Shown here: positions 33,362 through 46,366 of the stretch, one piece after another
How positions within the stretch are numbered: the first letter of the stretch is position 1
How the letters are laid out: each line of letters begins with the position of its first letter
From: Owenia fusiformis
Lineage: Eukaryota; Annelida; Polychaeta; Sabellida; Oweniidae
Direction of reading: 5' to 3'
DNA: 64,000 nt
Assembly: GCA_903813345.2 (NCBI GenBank)
Contig: CAIIXF020000012.1
Span: forward strand, 21,774,184 to 21,838,183
Position numbers and translations under genes: made by a program
Notes under the pieces: generated by a model
The model's database searches: none
What the model was told of the DNA's origin: nothing
Seen by the model: the letters and a program-made list of their open reading frames with translations, nothing else

Positions 33362-36300
33362 AATAACGTTCTAGTTAAATACATTTATGAATGAGGTGTG
33401 ACAAGGATAAGATGTTGTGTTGTAATAACGTTCTAGTTAAATACATTTATGAATGAGGCGTGACAAGGATAAGATGTTGTATTGTAAAAACGTTCTAGTT
33501 AAATACATTTATGAATGAGGTGTGACAATGATAAGATGTTGTATTGTAAAAACATTCTCGTTAAAAACCTTTATGAATGAGGTGTGACAAGGATAAGATG
33601 TTGTATTGTAATAACGTTCTAGTTAAATAAATTTATGAATGAGGCGTGACAAGGATAAGATGTTGTATTGTAAAGACGTTCTAGTTAAATACATTTATGA
33701 ATGAGGTGTGACAATGATAAGATGTTGTATTGTAAAAACATTCTCGTTAAAAACATTTATGAATGAGGTGTGACAAGGATAAGATGTTGTATTGTAATAA
33801 CGTTCTAGTTAAATACATTTATGAATGAGGTGTGTCAAGGATAAGATGTTGAATTGTAAAAACGTTCTCATTAAATACATTTATGAATGAGATATGACAA
33901 GGATAAGATGTTGTATTTTAAAACGTTCTAGTTAAATACATTTATAAATGAGGTGTGACAAGGATGATATGTTGCATTGTAAAAACGTTCTAGTTAAATA
34001 CATTTATGAATGAGATATGACAAGGAAAGATGTTGTATTTTAAAAACGTTCTAGTTAAATACATCCATGAATGAGTTGTGACAAGGATAAGATGTTGTAT
34101 TGTAATAACGTTCTCGTTAAATACATTTATGAATGAGGTGTGGCAAAGATAAGATGTTGTATTGTAATAACGTTCTAGTTAAATACATTTATGAATGAGG
34201 TGTGACAACGATAAGATGTTGTATTATAATAACGTTCTAGTTAAATACATTTATGAATGAGGTGTGGCAAGGATAAGATGTTGTATTGTAATAACGTTCT
34301 AGTTAAATACATTTATGAATGAGGTGTGACAACGATAAGATGTTGTATTGTAATAACGTTCTAGTTAAATACATCCATGAATGAGGTGTGACAACGATAA
34401 GATGTTGTATTGTAATAACGTTCTAGTTAAATACATTTATGAATGAGGTGTGACAACGATAAGATGTTGTATTGTAATAACGTTCTAGTTAAATACATCC
34501 ATGAATGAGGTGTGACAACGATAAGATGTTGTATTGTAATAACGTTCTAGTTAAATATATTCATGAATGAGCTGTGACAAGGATAAGATGTTGTATTGTT
34601 ATAACGTTCTAGTTAAATACATTTATGAATGAGGTGTGACAACGATAAGATGTTGTATTGTAATAACGTTCTAGTTAAATACATTTATGAATGAGGTGTG
34701 ACAAGGATAAGATGTTGTATTGTAAAACATTCTCGTTAAATACATTTATGAATGAGGTGTGCCAAGGATAAGATGTTGTATTGTAAAAACGTTCTAGTTG
34801 AATACATTTATGAATGAGGTGTGACAAGGATAAGATGTTGTATTGCAAAAACGTTCTAGTTAAATACAATTATGAATGAGGTGTGACAAGGATAAAATGT
34901 TGTATTTTAAAAACGTTCTAGTTAAATACATTTATGAATGAGATGTGACAAGGATAAGATGTTGTATTGAAAAAACTTTCTAGTTAAATACATTTATGAA
35001 TGAGGTGTGACAAGGATAAGATTTTGTATTGTAAAAACGTTCTAGTTAAATACATTATGAATGAGGTATGACAAGGATAAGATGTTGTATTGTAAAAACG
35101 TTCTGGTTAATACACTCATAATAAGATATGGCAACAATAAGATGTTGTATTGTAATAATGTTCTGGTTAATATATTTATGAATGATATATGACAAGGAAA
35201 AGATGTTGTATTGTAGAAACGTTCTAGTTAAATACATTTATGAATAAGTTACATTTATGAATGAGATATGACAAGGTTGAGATGTCATATTGTAATGACG
35301 TTCTGGTTAATACATTTATGAATTAGATATGACGAAAATGAGATGTCGTATTGTAAAAACGTTTTAGTTAATACATTTATGAATGAGATATGACAAGGAT
35401 AAGATGTCGTATTGTAATGACGTTCTGTTAATACATTTATGAATTAGATATGACGAAAATGAGATGTCGTATTGTAAAAACGTTTTAGTTAATACATTTA
35501 TGAATGAGAAATGACAAGGATAAGATGTCGTATTGTAATGACGTTCTGTTAGTACATTTATAAATTAGATATGACGAAAATGAGATGTCGTATTGTAAAA
35601 ACGTCTTAGTTAATACATTTATGAATGAGAAATGACAAGGATACGATGTCGTATTGTAATGACATTCTGTTAAGACATTTATGAATGAGATATGACGAAA
35701 ATGAGATGTCGTATTGTAAAAACGTTTTAGTTAATAAATTTATGAATGAGAAGTGACAAGGATAAGATGTCGTATTGTAATGACGTTCTGTTAATACATT
35801 TATGAATGAGATATGACGAAAATGAGATGTCGTGTTGTAAAAACGTTTTATGAATGAGATATTTAGAGGTTGTGTCACTATCGTGGCATATATGCCCGAG
35901 GGTCTCAGTGATATATGGCCCGACCTTGGGAGGGACTTTGATCTCTGAGAACCGAGGGCATATGTGCCACGATAGTGACAAAAACGATTTATAACATACC
36001 TATGCTGATGTAGACTGGTCAGAGAGTACCGTTTTCTTATAGAATTGACAAACAAATGGTTTGAGAATGATTGAAATGAGTTTAGAAAAATTGCTCGCGC
36101 AGTTTTATCTTCGATTGATTGGTTATGACGTCAGCGCATTGACCAATCAGAAAGTTAGCGGGCGCGGGCTTTTCAAAACTTATATTGGCCCGCTGTCTTG
36201 TGTACACTTTGCACTATACATCATCATAGGAATGTTATAAGACGAGGATATGATGTTGTATTGTAATAACGTTCTAGTTAAATACATTTATGAATGAGGT

Positions 36301-36690
36301 GTGACAAGGATAAGATGTTGTATTGTAAAACTTTTCTAGTTAAATACATTTATGAATGAGGTGTGACAAGGATAAAATTTTGTACTGTAAAAACGTTCTA
36401 GTTAAATACATTTATGAATGAGATATGACCAAGATACGTTGTCGAATTGTAAAAACGTTCTAGTTCATACATTTATGAATGAGATTTAACGAGGATAAGA
36501 TGTCGTATCGTAATAACATTCCAGTTTAATACATCTGTGAATGAGATATAGCGAGTATAAGATGTCGTATTGAAATAGCGTTCTAGATAAATGAGATATG
36601 ACAACGATAACATGTCGTATTGTAGAAACGTTCTAGTTATATGATTTATGAATACGATTTGACAAGGATACGATGTCGTGTTGAGTGAAA
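33362..36690. repeat. Large minisatellite, ~62-bp unit, ~47 copies, interrupted at ~35860-36235
   Basis: Units contain aatacatttatgaatgaggt, gataagatgttgtattgtaa and aacgttctagtt. The array is most homogeneous at about 34100-34700 (two alternating subtypes with catccatg or catttatg) and degrades to the right (gatgtcgtattg variants). It resumes at about 36236 after an insertion. Open frames on the minus strand are by-products. Confidence 0.9.
35873..35980. mobile_element. Hairpin element inside the minisatellite
   Basis: Left arm tgtcactatcgtggcatata (35873 on) pairs with right arm tatgtgccacgatagtgaca (ending 35980), about 40 bp per arm. It belongs to an insertion of about 370 bp (about 35860-36235) that also holds gattggttatgacgtcagcg, an unrelated GC-richer segment. 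Confidence 0.7.
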
Positions 36691-39600
36691 TTAAAGGCAA
36701 GTTTCAGCGATTGAAATAGAGAAACAATTGGCACGTCTTCATCTCTAAGACTCTGGAAGATTTGAAATAACAGGAACAGAAACAAACTGCTTCATCCGGA
36801 CTGACATATAGGCTTTATTAGTGGATATCTAAAATAGATCTATACCAGTTGTTAGTTCTTATCGAAACTATATTTTGAAAATGACATATTCAATTTGACA
36901 GAAGATTATTTAATACTTGAATTCAAGAATTCAAATAAGACCGATCGAGATCGGCTAGTCGACATTTGTAAATTGAAGGAATAGTTCCAATATGGTACCA
37001 CACAAACACATTTTAGCTTTTTACAAAACCAGATTGATTAATTTGAAAAATGTATATTCAGCTATATAGGATTGCACTCCCATCCTTTATATTATTTACT
37101 TACCTTATCGTAAACGTACATCGTGGATAATTATTAATAGGTGTTAATAGATGTTCTTATTTCCATTAGGAAATTGATATTCAACCTAACAAGGATCATC
37201 AACAGTCAGTCGTAATTTCCCATACTTGTTTTTCTGGCCTAACACCCTCTCCATAAGGTTGATAACACAGGTTCCCATCGAGTAGCTCATCAGGATTGAA
37301 TCTCACTTTTTTCAAATCAATTAAAACGTACGTGGTCCAAAAGAGGACTTCCCGTTGTCAAATTTTTGGAGGGGAGTGTCGTCATCAACTAAATGCTTCA
37401 AATCGCAAGGTGCAAATGAAACAAAATGTCCCAATTTGTCGAACGATTATTATATGATTTCCTAACAGTTGATTAAGACTTCATCAATAGACTTTGATGC
37501 GAGTTAAAATAATCCTGATTTACGTCATTAAATATTCAAAATTCAGTCAAAGTGATGTCATATTTGAAATCTACATGTAAAAGTACATCTAGCAAATTGG
37601 TTTCGAAAATTGTTAATCAACTTTGAAAATTTTTCTTTTTGAAAATGCGACTTCTAGTTCGATTCCCCATAGACTCCATGTTATAAAATCACAAAAATCA
37701 AAATAACTTTTCTTGTATTGGACAGATAACATTTTCCTTTACTGGACATATTAAAATTTGCATAACTATAAAATAGATAAGGGTGATATGAAAATTGAAC
37801 CACTTAAACAGATGAATATTTAAGTCAAATGGAATTTTCTACTACACCCACCATGCTATCTGACCCGAACGAGCCACCTGGTGATGAAACTGGTAACTAC
37901 CTACTCGCATCTAAGCTATCTAGAATCTGCTTCAACTAGGATTTTGCCTGATCAATTTGTTGATCAATATGGAAGACCCCATTGAGCATTGGCAATTCAA
38001 CCATGGGCTTTCAAGAGATTCAACTCATGAAATAAACTGATCTTTGTCGATGACTATAAAGGTATCATCAAATGTATGATGATCATATGAATGAGGGTGA
38101 TGATCCTCATACATGTACTAAATGTAAACCGGATTTTGAAGTAGCCTCTGTAAAGAAAAACGGTGCATTGTCCTTTATCAGTCATTACATTTTCAAAATT
38201 TTGTATAATATTACTAAACTCTTGGAGGCACATGGCATACATATTGTGAATAACTGGTATATTGGTGTATTCCTTTAAATGGACTAACAATTTAACTTCA
38301 TGTCTCAGAAGATCCCCCCCTTCTTGAGCACATTGTTGGAGGATTTCTCAAATATGACGTCAATTTATGATAAAAAGTCAAACTCACGATTTTTTGGAGT
38401 TGTTTTATTCAATCCTTTCTAACTTTTTATCATATTTACGAAATTCTTTGAAATTTTCTCCATTTGGTTAAAATATTCCTACATTATAGCTCTGAAAGTT
38501 TGGTATAATAAAAAAGAAAAGTAAAAAAGATATGATTGGTAAAGGACAATGCAAGTGAAATCATAATCATCCACAAAGTAAATAATTATCACGTAAAGTG
38601 TTATTGCATTTCACTTATAAAAGTCATGTTATCAAAGGTTCTACGGTGAAGGGGTGAATTCTGGGGGTGGGAGATAATCCCTCAAAAATGAACGTTGTAC
38701 CACTCTGCGAAACCGCTTATTAGTTGAGAGTCCTGGCTGGCCCAAGAGTATAATATTCAAATGAGGGTTTGGGGGAAAGCATTATAAGACAGTGTCGAAG
38801 TATCTCTTTATGCTTTGTCAGTCTTTAAATCAATAATTCCCTTGGCTGTGAATTGATCCTCCATCAACCACACTTAGACAACTAGCTATCATTCCATATT
38901 GACTATAAATAGAAATTAAAATTGAATTCTGTTAATAAGTAACATTGTGATGGGTTTAATGAAAGAGGTCATAAAACTATAGATAAAAAATGACATACAA
39001 ATTCAAATTCTTAGTTCGAATTCTTAGTTTAGTTACGTGTCGGGAATCAAGCTCTCCATATATGACCCTTTTAAGCCATCAATCAAACATATACTACGAG
39101 TAGCATTTGACAAATAGCTGGGATACTAAACCGGGTGATTTTATACCAAGGTTGTTCATTAATCCATTATCTCATGGGCCTAAGACATTTGATTAAACAC
39201 TATACAATACGATACCCTGAGGCACAGATAGTAACAAAGCTCTGATTAGGGTAAACTATTCAAAGTTTTCATTTTGCACGTGCATTTTGATACAATCTTC
39301 AATGACCCAAAATGTAGCCGCTGTGGAATTCTATGGTTGTTTGAAAACAGTTATTTATGAAGACATAAATTCTGTGACTGTTATTCAGATCGAATAGCTC
39401 AATTTCAATCGACCTAATTTGAGTGGGTAATCTTTACGAGGTTAAGGATTTAATTTTATGAATGAGTGTTGATGAAATTCTCTCTCAAAATAGACTATTG
39501 AAAAGGGTAACAGAATGAGAACCTAGACACATTCTGGCGATATGCATCAAGTTAGATATATTGGAACCACTGCAACTAATAGGGCCACAACTTAAATTCG

Positions 39601-40374
39601 ATTTCGGTTGATTTGAGTCTTAAAGCTGCTTGCAATCTATGACGAATCCAGTATTAAAACGAATTGACGCAGCGTTTCCATTAAGACCAGACCCAGCAGC
39701 AATATGTCCAATTACCACTTATTTCAGCTTATTCTTCGCAATTACTTTGACCATAACTTAGTAATAGCTAATGATAGACTATACATATACTTTAGGAGTA
39801 CCGATTTATGTTAATTTATATCAGAAAAAGCATTAATTCGCCTCATTTTATATACATTATTCTGAGTTTAAAATGACGGAACCATTGCAGAACTGATAAA
39901 ATATCTAAAACATATTTGCCTCATGCTGATGAACGAGTACAGTTGTGGCCTGTGGCAGATGCCAAACATTAACGCAGAACAATCGACAGGTTAAGACGAA
40001 ATATATTCGAAACAGCCGTCAATATTCTATTGATCCGAAATTAACACTGAATCAATCAGTGTTTTAATTGTATTATCTGCAAATCTGGCCATGCAAATTC
40101 ATTTAATAGAGAGAGATTGTAAAAGAATTAGGAGTTGTACCCGTCTAATGTTGGTAAATATCAATATCTCTATAAAAGCGGTTGCAATTGCAATGTGCAA
40201 GTCCAAAACCATTTAATGAATTCGTTCAATCGTATTATATTCAATCATATATTTCTAGGAACATCATAATGAAACACCCGAATTGTATCATGTGCTGCAC
40301 ATTATATTTATATATCTTTTCCTTCAATCTTTGTTTACTAGTGTACAGTATGTATTTATCAATGAATAAGTTAC
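36691..40374. other. Non-coding, between minisatellite and nAChR signal exon
   Basis: Only a lone end of the TA-flanked MITE family near 37320-37380 was recognised. No exon seen on either strand. Confidence 0.4.
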
Positions 40375-40420
40375 CTTGTACGATCATCAGAAGCACAGCT
40401 AAAACAGCATTTGACCTCAT
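40375..40420 (-). CDS. Candidate signal-peptide exon of nAChR isoform B
   Basis: ATG at 40420 reads MRSNAVLAVLLMIVQ then CAA G|gtaact, a signal peptide ending in phase 1 with a good donor. Exon B, 11.8 kb downstream, has the matching phase-1 acceptor and lacks a signal sequence; the join gives ...[11 protein letters not shown]. No other minus-strand signal exon with phase 1 was found between 28.8 and 40.4 kb. The link is inferred from phase and biology, not from a transcript. Confidence 0.6.
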
Positions 40421-42370
40421 CTCGTATTTGCACTACTTTGGGTATAATCCACCTAAAACGAATACAAAACCATAAACAAATCAAAATGTTGAACAATAGA
40501 ATAAAGTATATTATCACATTCGATCTTCCAAATGCTCCTGTTATTTAGTTTGTTTGATCAATCGGGATAAGGACCATGGTTTTAATCAAAGTCAAAATGG
40601 TCCAAATGTCATTTGTTTTACCTTCTCTGAGACGTGTTGATGCCTAGTCGAGTAAGAAGTTAATTAAATCAATGACATTCTAATAAAGTTTCAACTCAGC
40701 CAAGAATAAGAAACATAGGCAGGAGAATTTCCACAGGCAGTCGATTGCAGCATTGGGCGTTCAATAAGTTCTAGGTTTATTCTAAAATAAATTATTGTTT
40801 TATTTTTTACTCGTTACACATTTTAGCCTCATGTTAATTGTGCTGAATATATGATATATGACAGTTAGAATTACTATTTTTCTTGATGAAAGGAAAATTA
40901 ATATGGTAAAGCGGGTAAGAGACTTATACATATTATATAAATGGGATGATTCTATAAGATACAATAGTAGTACCTCGTGTACTGGGCTCACCTGGGGTTT
41001 TGATACAAGTGAATGATGGGTAAAATACCCGACAATGAAAAGTGCTGTCGATTTTTTAAAAAGTTATTTCATAGAAGCACCTTTACAGTGACATGTTTTT
41101 TTTACAAAGCAGGACACCTTAATTATTTATAAAACTACTAAATGGTCTAAAAGTGAATTTTCCGTCTAGTTTCAAAATGACCGCCGTTTTAGTCAAGTTT
41201 TGGACTGAACGAACTTATGCCAATCCCCGGGGATAGTCATAAAATGCTACTTATTTATTACATCTTTTACATTAAAATTAATCCATTAAAATGGAAATCA
41301 TATCGCCAGAGGCTTTAAAACGTGCCACTATAATTGACAAACAGACTTGACAGACTGATAGACGGACAGACGGACAAATGAACGATTGCAAAACACGTGG
41401 CATTCCAGAAGCAGGATTTAAGACGTAGCCACCTTTTTATAGCGCAACCATGAATAGTGACATTAAAGTCAAAGTTACAATAGGATTGCATCAAAAACCT
41501 GTCGAAGTTTGGATCTAAATTTTGTTACCTAAATACAAGAGTTCGGATGACAAATGCAATATAAATCGCCAAACAGAAAATACTATTAAGTAATCCAAAA
41601 GGGAGACTTCCGGTTAACAAACTTATGGCCGTTGTTAGGCCATGAGGAGTTCGGCATTTGTAAGGCCATGAGGAGTTCGGCATTTGTAAGGCCATGAGGA
41701 GTTCGGCATTTGTAAGAACCACACCACAAAACAATCAGGGACAAGATGATATTCAAGAGGGGGAAAAATATACACGAACGGAAAACGACTGGCCTGAACG
41801 TTATTCTATTTAAAATATGCATATGCATCATTAAATATCATATTACTCGTAAAATCGATGACGCTTCGTGTCAATCTGTAAAATGTTAAGATAGACGTGT
41901 AAATGGAAGAATGAGAAAAATGATTAATGATCTCTGAGTGCAGCTGCCAGATGTTTGTTATATACCAGAAAATGAAATAACACGATCATCACATTTAAAA
42001 GCATAATATAAAAAGAGAATTACTTTAGTGGTTGTCAGCTTAACTCTATGTGTTGGCAACACTTCTAATTGTATAGAAAGAATTCGAAATTCAAACAAAT
42101 TGATAACTTCATCAAAATTAGGAAGAATCAAATGAGATCGAACTTACGATTCGACAAACTCTGATTACGCATTGCATTGATGTAACTTATGATTAATACA
42201 CATCTTCAGGCGTTTAATACTTTATTTGAATTATCACATCGATAATTCTTTATATTTGCAATTGTTTGAACCTTTTTAATTCGATTAAAGGAGTAACAGT
42301 ATACTAAAAATGTGACTAAGTAGTGATAGTGAATTTACCTATTGTCTCACATTTGTGGGGTTTTAAAATA
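40421..42370. other. Non-coding region upstream of the nAChR gene
   Basis: No gene recognised. It holds a small tandem repeat at 41637-41716. Confidence 0.4.
41637..41716. repeat. 3 x 26-bp tandem repeat
   Basis: ggccatgaggagttcggcat followed by ttgtaa occurs three times with a period of 26 bp (41641, 41667, 41693), essentially without change. Confidence 0.9.
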
Positions 42371-43245
42371 CACTCCCCTCCATAAGTTTGGCAACCTTTT
42401 TCCCCCATTGAACTACGTGTTAAAGCCTCTTTACCTTTGAATTTTTATTTACTTAACCTGCGATGAAAATACTTATAGTATAGATGAAAACGTAATTTGA
42501 CTTTAATTCCAATACCTCCAAATTTTCTCAATTTTTTTCCTCAATTACAATAGGTCGAAAATTGATGATGAATTTGATGAATTTTTGAAAATCGACATTC
42601 CCATGTTAACCAATGGGAAATGGTAGGTTTGCCGCAAGTCATATGACAGAATATCCATCCATCCGAGTCCTTGCAAAAAATACGAGTTAGGCAGGTAATT
42701 GAATTTGCGAACTTTATTTAATAAAAAATTGATATGATTCTTCAGGTTCAACAAAGTTATGGGGCTTTAAAGTCAAAATTGTTTTTCAAAAAGCCTCTCC
42801 CATTGAAATAACACAGGAGGCGAAAAATAATTTTCAAAAATGACTTTGAAGCGCTGTAACTTTAATATTCATCAAATAAACTAAACACTTAGTGTTCAAA
42901 AAAGTTAGATAATTCAATTTTCTATATGAAAATATTTTTTGCTGAATCTTTTACTGAAAAGATATCCTGATTTCTGATTTGCCCTGAACCCTCCATTTCC
43001 CATTGGATTACATGAGAATGACGATTTTCAAAAATTCATCAAATTTATCATCAATTTTCGACCTATTGTAATTGAGGAAAAAAATTGAGAAAATTTGGAG
43101 GTATTGGAAATAAAGTCAAGTTACGTTTCCATCAATATCATAAGTTATTTCATCTCCGGTTAAGTAAATAAAAATTCAAACGTAAAGAGGATTTAACACG
43201 TAGTTCAATGGAGAAAAAAGGTTGCCAAACTTATGGAGGGGAGTG
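42371..43245. mobile_element. Tc1/mariner-like MITE, 875 bp, TA target, long inverted ends
   Basis: Ends cactcccctccataagtttg and caaacttatggaggggagtg are flanked by TA on both sides (42369-42370, 43246-43247). Inverted complementarity extends about 250 bp inward (e.g. gaattgatgatgaattt-type blocks near 42560 and 43045). No transposase frame. Confidence 0.8.
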
Positions 43246-44976
43246 TAGCTTTAAAATGAAAATAAAGAAAGGGACAATCATTTTCAAATTACCGTCACAG
43301 TAGCCACATTTCAATATTACATCAAAATAGGAGGAAATGTTTTTATTTCATTAGTTATGTATTATGAGAGTATAGTCTACCATAAGTCTACCATACATCA
43401 ATGTAGGAGGAAATACTACCATAAGTAATAACGTATTATGAGAAGATAGTCTACCATAACTAATGCATAAATTATTCCTCAAATTATGAACTATAATATA
43501 TTCATTATTACCTAATAATGTTTAAGTACTTTAAATGTGATTTCCGGTGTTTGCTCCTACATCAATGATGATAAAGTAAATTGTTTTAGCGACCACTTTG
43601 AACAAAATTAGGCTAATTGTAACACTCATTTTAATTGTTAAACATCACAGACCCAAATGTTGCATCAAAACGCGTCCGAACATAAAAATGGGAACAGCAG
43701 CATTAAAATAGCTGTATTACTTTCCTTTAAATATGAATTTTAAAGTAGATTGCCTTAAAATGAATGGGTCATCTGTTTCCATATATGGCACATAGACTAT
43801 AACTAGGAAATATATGAAGCATAAGAACAACATACACTCGTAGAGTGAATTGTGATACAAACCCATGTCCAAATTACTTACTTACTTGAAGTTGTCGAAA
43901 CAGGATTGTTTCTTATCGTTATTATTCCAATAGCGTTCTCCAATCTTAACTTCCAATCAGCCATGCAGCTTTTATTTTTTGTTAATCATGCTACACAATT
44001 AACATTCCCCGCCTATTAATTCACTTTAGAATCTAATAAGTTTCTCCGTTTCAACGACATTGACATTCCTCTTCGGACGTTGCATCGTTAGGTTTATCGT
44101 ATGCACTTTTGAAGTTTGTTTTATTAGCGACAATTAATCAACTGGGTGGAATATTATCTTCCCGTTTATTTTTTCTCAGAATTATTCCTATGAATAATTA
44201 GGTGTTTTTGTTCGCCTGCCCCTCTAAACGATTGTGTATTCCAGATTTTCCCGGGAAACTCGCATATTATTTCAGAACTTTAAAAATCAGTGTTACATAA
44301 GATTAGTGGCAATGAAGGCTGGAAATAACTTCAAGTATAAAGCCTCTTCTGTTGTCTGGGAATCCATCACATCGCGGGTTATTCATAAAATCTGTTACTT
44401 TTATCAATACAAGCTCGTTATCGATGGGCTGTTCCACAGCTGGACGTATATCCCCAGGAATATCTGTATCCTATTTTAAAATTCGTATGGCGTGATAATC
44501 CGATTCAATCTTACTGAAAATGAAGTATTTGAGCTCAGACTTATCAGAAAGGGTAAAACCAGGAAAACAAGTTACATATATTGAGGTTAACCATTCAATA
44601 TTGCGAATTGAGTTCAGAAATTAGAAATACCGTCCAATACTATTATTTAATAGGAGTGCATTAGAAAAGGGATTGCATAACACTCTGGGTGACTGATGAG
44701 AAAATATTCCAAATATCACATGAAGAGGTAAGGTATCCCACAATTCAAAGTCAGCACGTGATCTATTTTAACGTAACATTTTGGATTGGATCATATCTCT
44801 ATGCTCGACAGCGGTGTATTGATAATACCATCATCCGTGTTCGGTAATGGCATTAGCTAATCATATCAATTAAGAGAATACTGAATACGTACATTTAATT
44901 TGAAGACATACACAAAATAGCTTCAATATGGTCACCAGTCTATTAAAGGTTCAGTCAATTATAAACCAATCGAGGA
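43246..44976. other. Non-coding
   Basis: Includes short local repeats of ctaccataagt/tattatgagaa at 43365-43460. A plus-strand open frame (44234-44479) shows no family resemblance. Confidence 0.4.
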
Positions 44977-45480
44977 CATTGTGCCAGATCGGTGGACTGT
45001 CAATGTGATAGTCGAAGACAGGTTGGACAGACACGTAACAGACCCTGCCATTGTGCCAGATCGGTGGACTGTCAATGTGATAGTCGAAGACAGGTTGGAC
45101 AGACACGTAACAGACCCTGCCATTGTGCCAGATCGGTGGACTGTCAATGTGATAGTCGAAGACAGGTTGGACAGACACGTAACAGACCCTGCCATTGTGC
45201 CAGATCGGTGGACTGTCAATGTGATAGTCGAAGACAGGTTGGACAGACACGTAACAGACCCTGCCATTGTGCCAGATCGGTGGACTGTCAATGTGATAGT
45301 CGAAGACAGGTTGGACAGACACGTAACAGACCCTGCCATTGTGCCAGATCGGTGGACTGTCAATGTGATAGTCGAAGACAGGTTGGACAGACACGTAACA
45401 GACCCTGCCATTGTGCCAGATCGGTGGACTGTCAATTTGATAGTCGAAGACAGGTTGGACAGACACCAAACAGACCCTGC
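44977..45480. repeat. 7 x 72-bp near-perfect tandem repeat
   Basis: Unit starts cattgtgccagatcggtgga and ends cagaccctgc; copies begin at 44977, 45049, 45121, 45193, 45265, 45337 and 45409. Copies are almost identical except the last (caatttgatag, caccaaacag). Because 72 is a multiple of 3 and the unit lacks stops, four frames stay open for 170-200 codons. None has a start context, composition or flanks that argue for a gene. Confidence 0.92.
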
Positions 45481-45615
45481 CATACTCGTTTGATTCTTCA
45501 TACTTTGTTAATCCAAGATGGAACAGACCTGAATATTGTCCAGGAATATGTCGAATTAACATATTTAAAATGTCGACGAGTCAGTGGAGTGTCTTACATT
45601 GTTTAGATGTCAATA

Positions 45616-45773
45616 TTAAGCAAATATTTCATTCTATGGAGGGCAATACCTGTTCATCTTTCAATGATTTTTGCGGTATGTATTGCCCGCAGCCCGTAGG
45701 GCGAGGGAAATACATGATGCAAAAATCATTGAAAGTGCAACAGGTATTGCCCGAACATAGAATGAAATATTTG
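45616..45773. mobile_element. Hairpin element
   Basis: Arm caaatatttcattctatgga (45621) pairs with a right arm ending in aatgaaatatttg (45773), and the inner tcaatgatttttg with caaaaatcattga. The loop contains cccgcagcccgtagggcgag. Same style as the other short hairpins here. Confidence 0.7.
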
Positions 45774-46045
45774 TTTTATTATATAATTGCTAGACATTCC
45801 CTATGATCATTTATTTTAATCAATTAATATATCATTAATCCATAAGTGAACATAATTACGTACAAGTATCATTGAATGGTACACTTTATTTTCGTCCAGT
45901 GTAGTTGTCAGAATTCCCGGGCGGGCAATACGCCGGGCAATACGTCTTTTATTATCCTAAAATTGAGGGAGCTGTGAAATACGTTATGGTATTTTTGATC
46001 ACATGGTACTGACTCGACCAATCAAATCACACAATTTCTAGCAAT

Positions 46046-46366
46046 GATATAATAATATAAGTTATTGAATGATTTGAAGTGCAATACAGGATATATTCTG
46101 TTCGAGAAATTCCGTATTGGAACGAGACGAAGTCGAGTGCCAATACAGAATATCGAGACAGAATATATCCTGTATTGCACTTCAAATCATTCAATAACGT
46201 TTTTATCGTGTTATCCTCTGTATTGCTACTGAGATTGTCTCCTCCGTACCAATATTTTCTGTATTGCGACGGAGATGATCAACGCGGACAATCTCAGTAG
46301 CAATACAGATTGGTACAGCACAAGAACTGACCAATCAGAGGGTTTCATTTTACAGATCATACGATA
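46046..46366 (+). mobile_element. Hairpin MITE, copy 2 (inverted copy at 16436-16707)
   Basis: Arms gaagtgcaatacaggatata and tatatcctgtattgcacttc surround attggaacgagacgaagtcg, followed by a second inner hairpin (gatattgt...cggagatgatcaacgcgg) and agcacaagaactgaccaatc. See copy 1. Confidence 0.75.

Larger units (their letters stand above)
20641..40420 (-). other. Gene span: nicotinic acetylcholine receptor alpha subunit, two N-terminal isoforms
   Basis: Minus strand. Signal exon 40375-40420, exon B 28383-28528, exon A 28577-28780, then shared exons 26912-26956, 25717-25826, 21047-22043 and 20641-20823. Isoform A (A + shared) gives 512 codons and isoform B (signal + B + shared) 508, both without a frame break. 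The product is a pentameric, acetylcholine-gated cation channel subunit of the Cys-loop family, in the plasma membrane. Vicinal cysteines in loop C mark it as an alpha type. Its sequence is closest in feel to invertebrate alpha subunits related to insect alpha1/alpha3; I do not assign a numbered symbol. The 45-bp and 110-bp exons match the conserved exon structure of the family. Confidence 0.9.

Noticed and set aside
44951-45606. Repeat protein of ~200 residues on either strand
   Set aside because: Openness in four frames follows from a stop-free 72-bp unit; no composition bias, signal or domain supports any frame.
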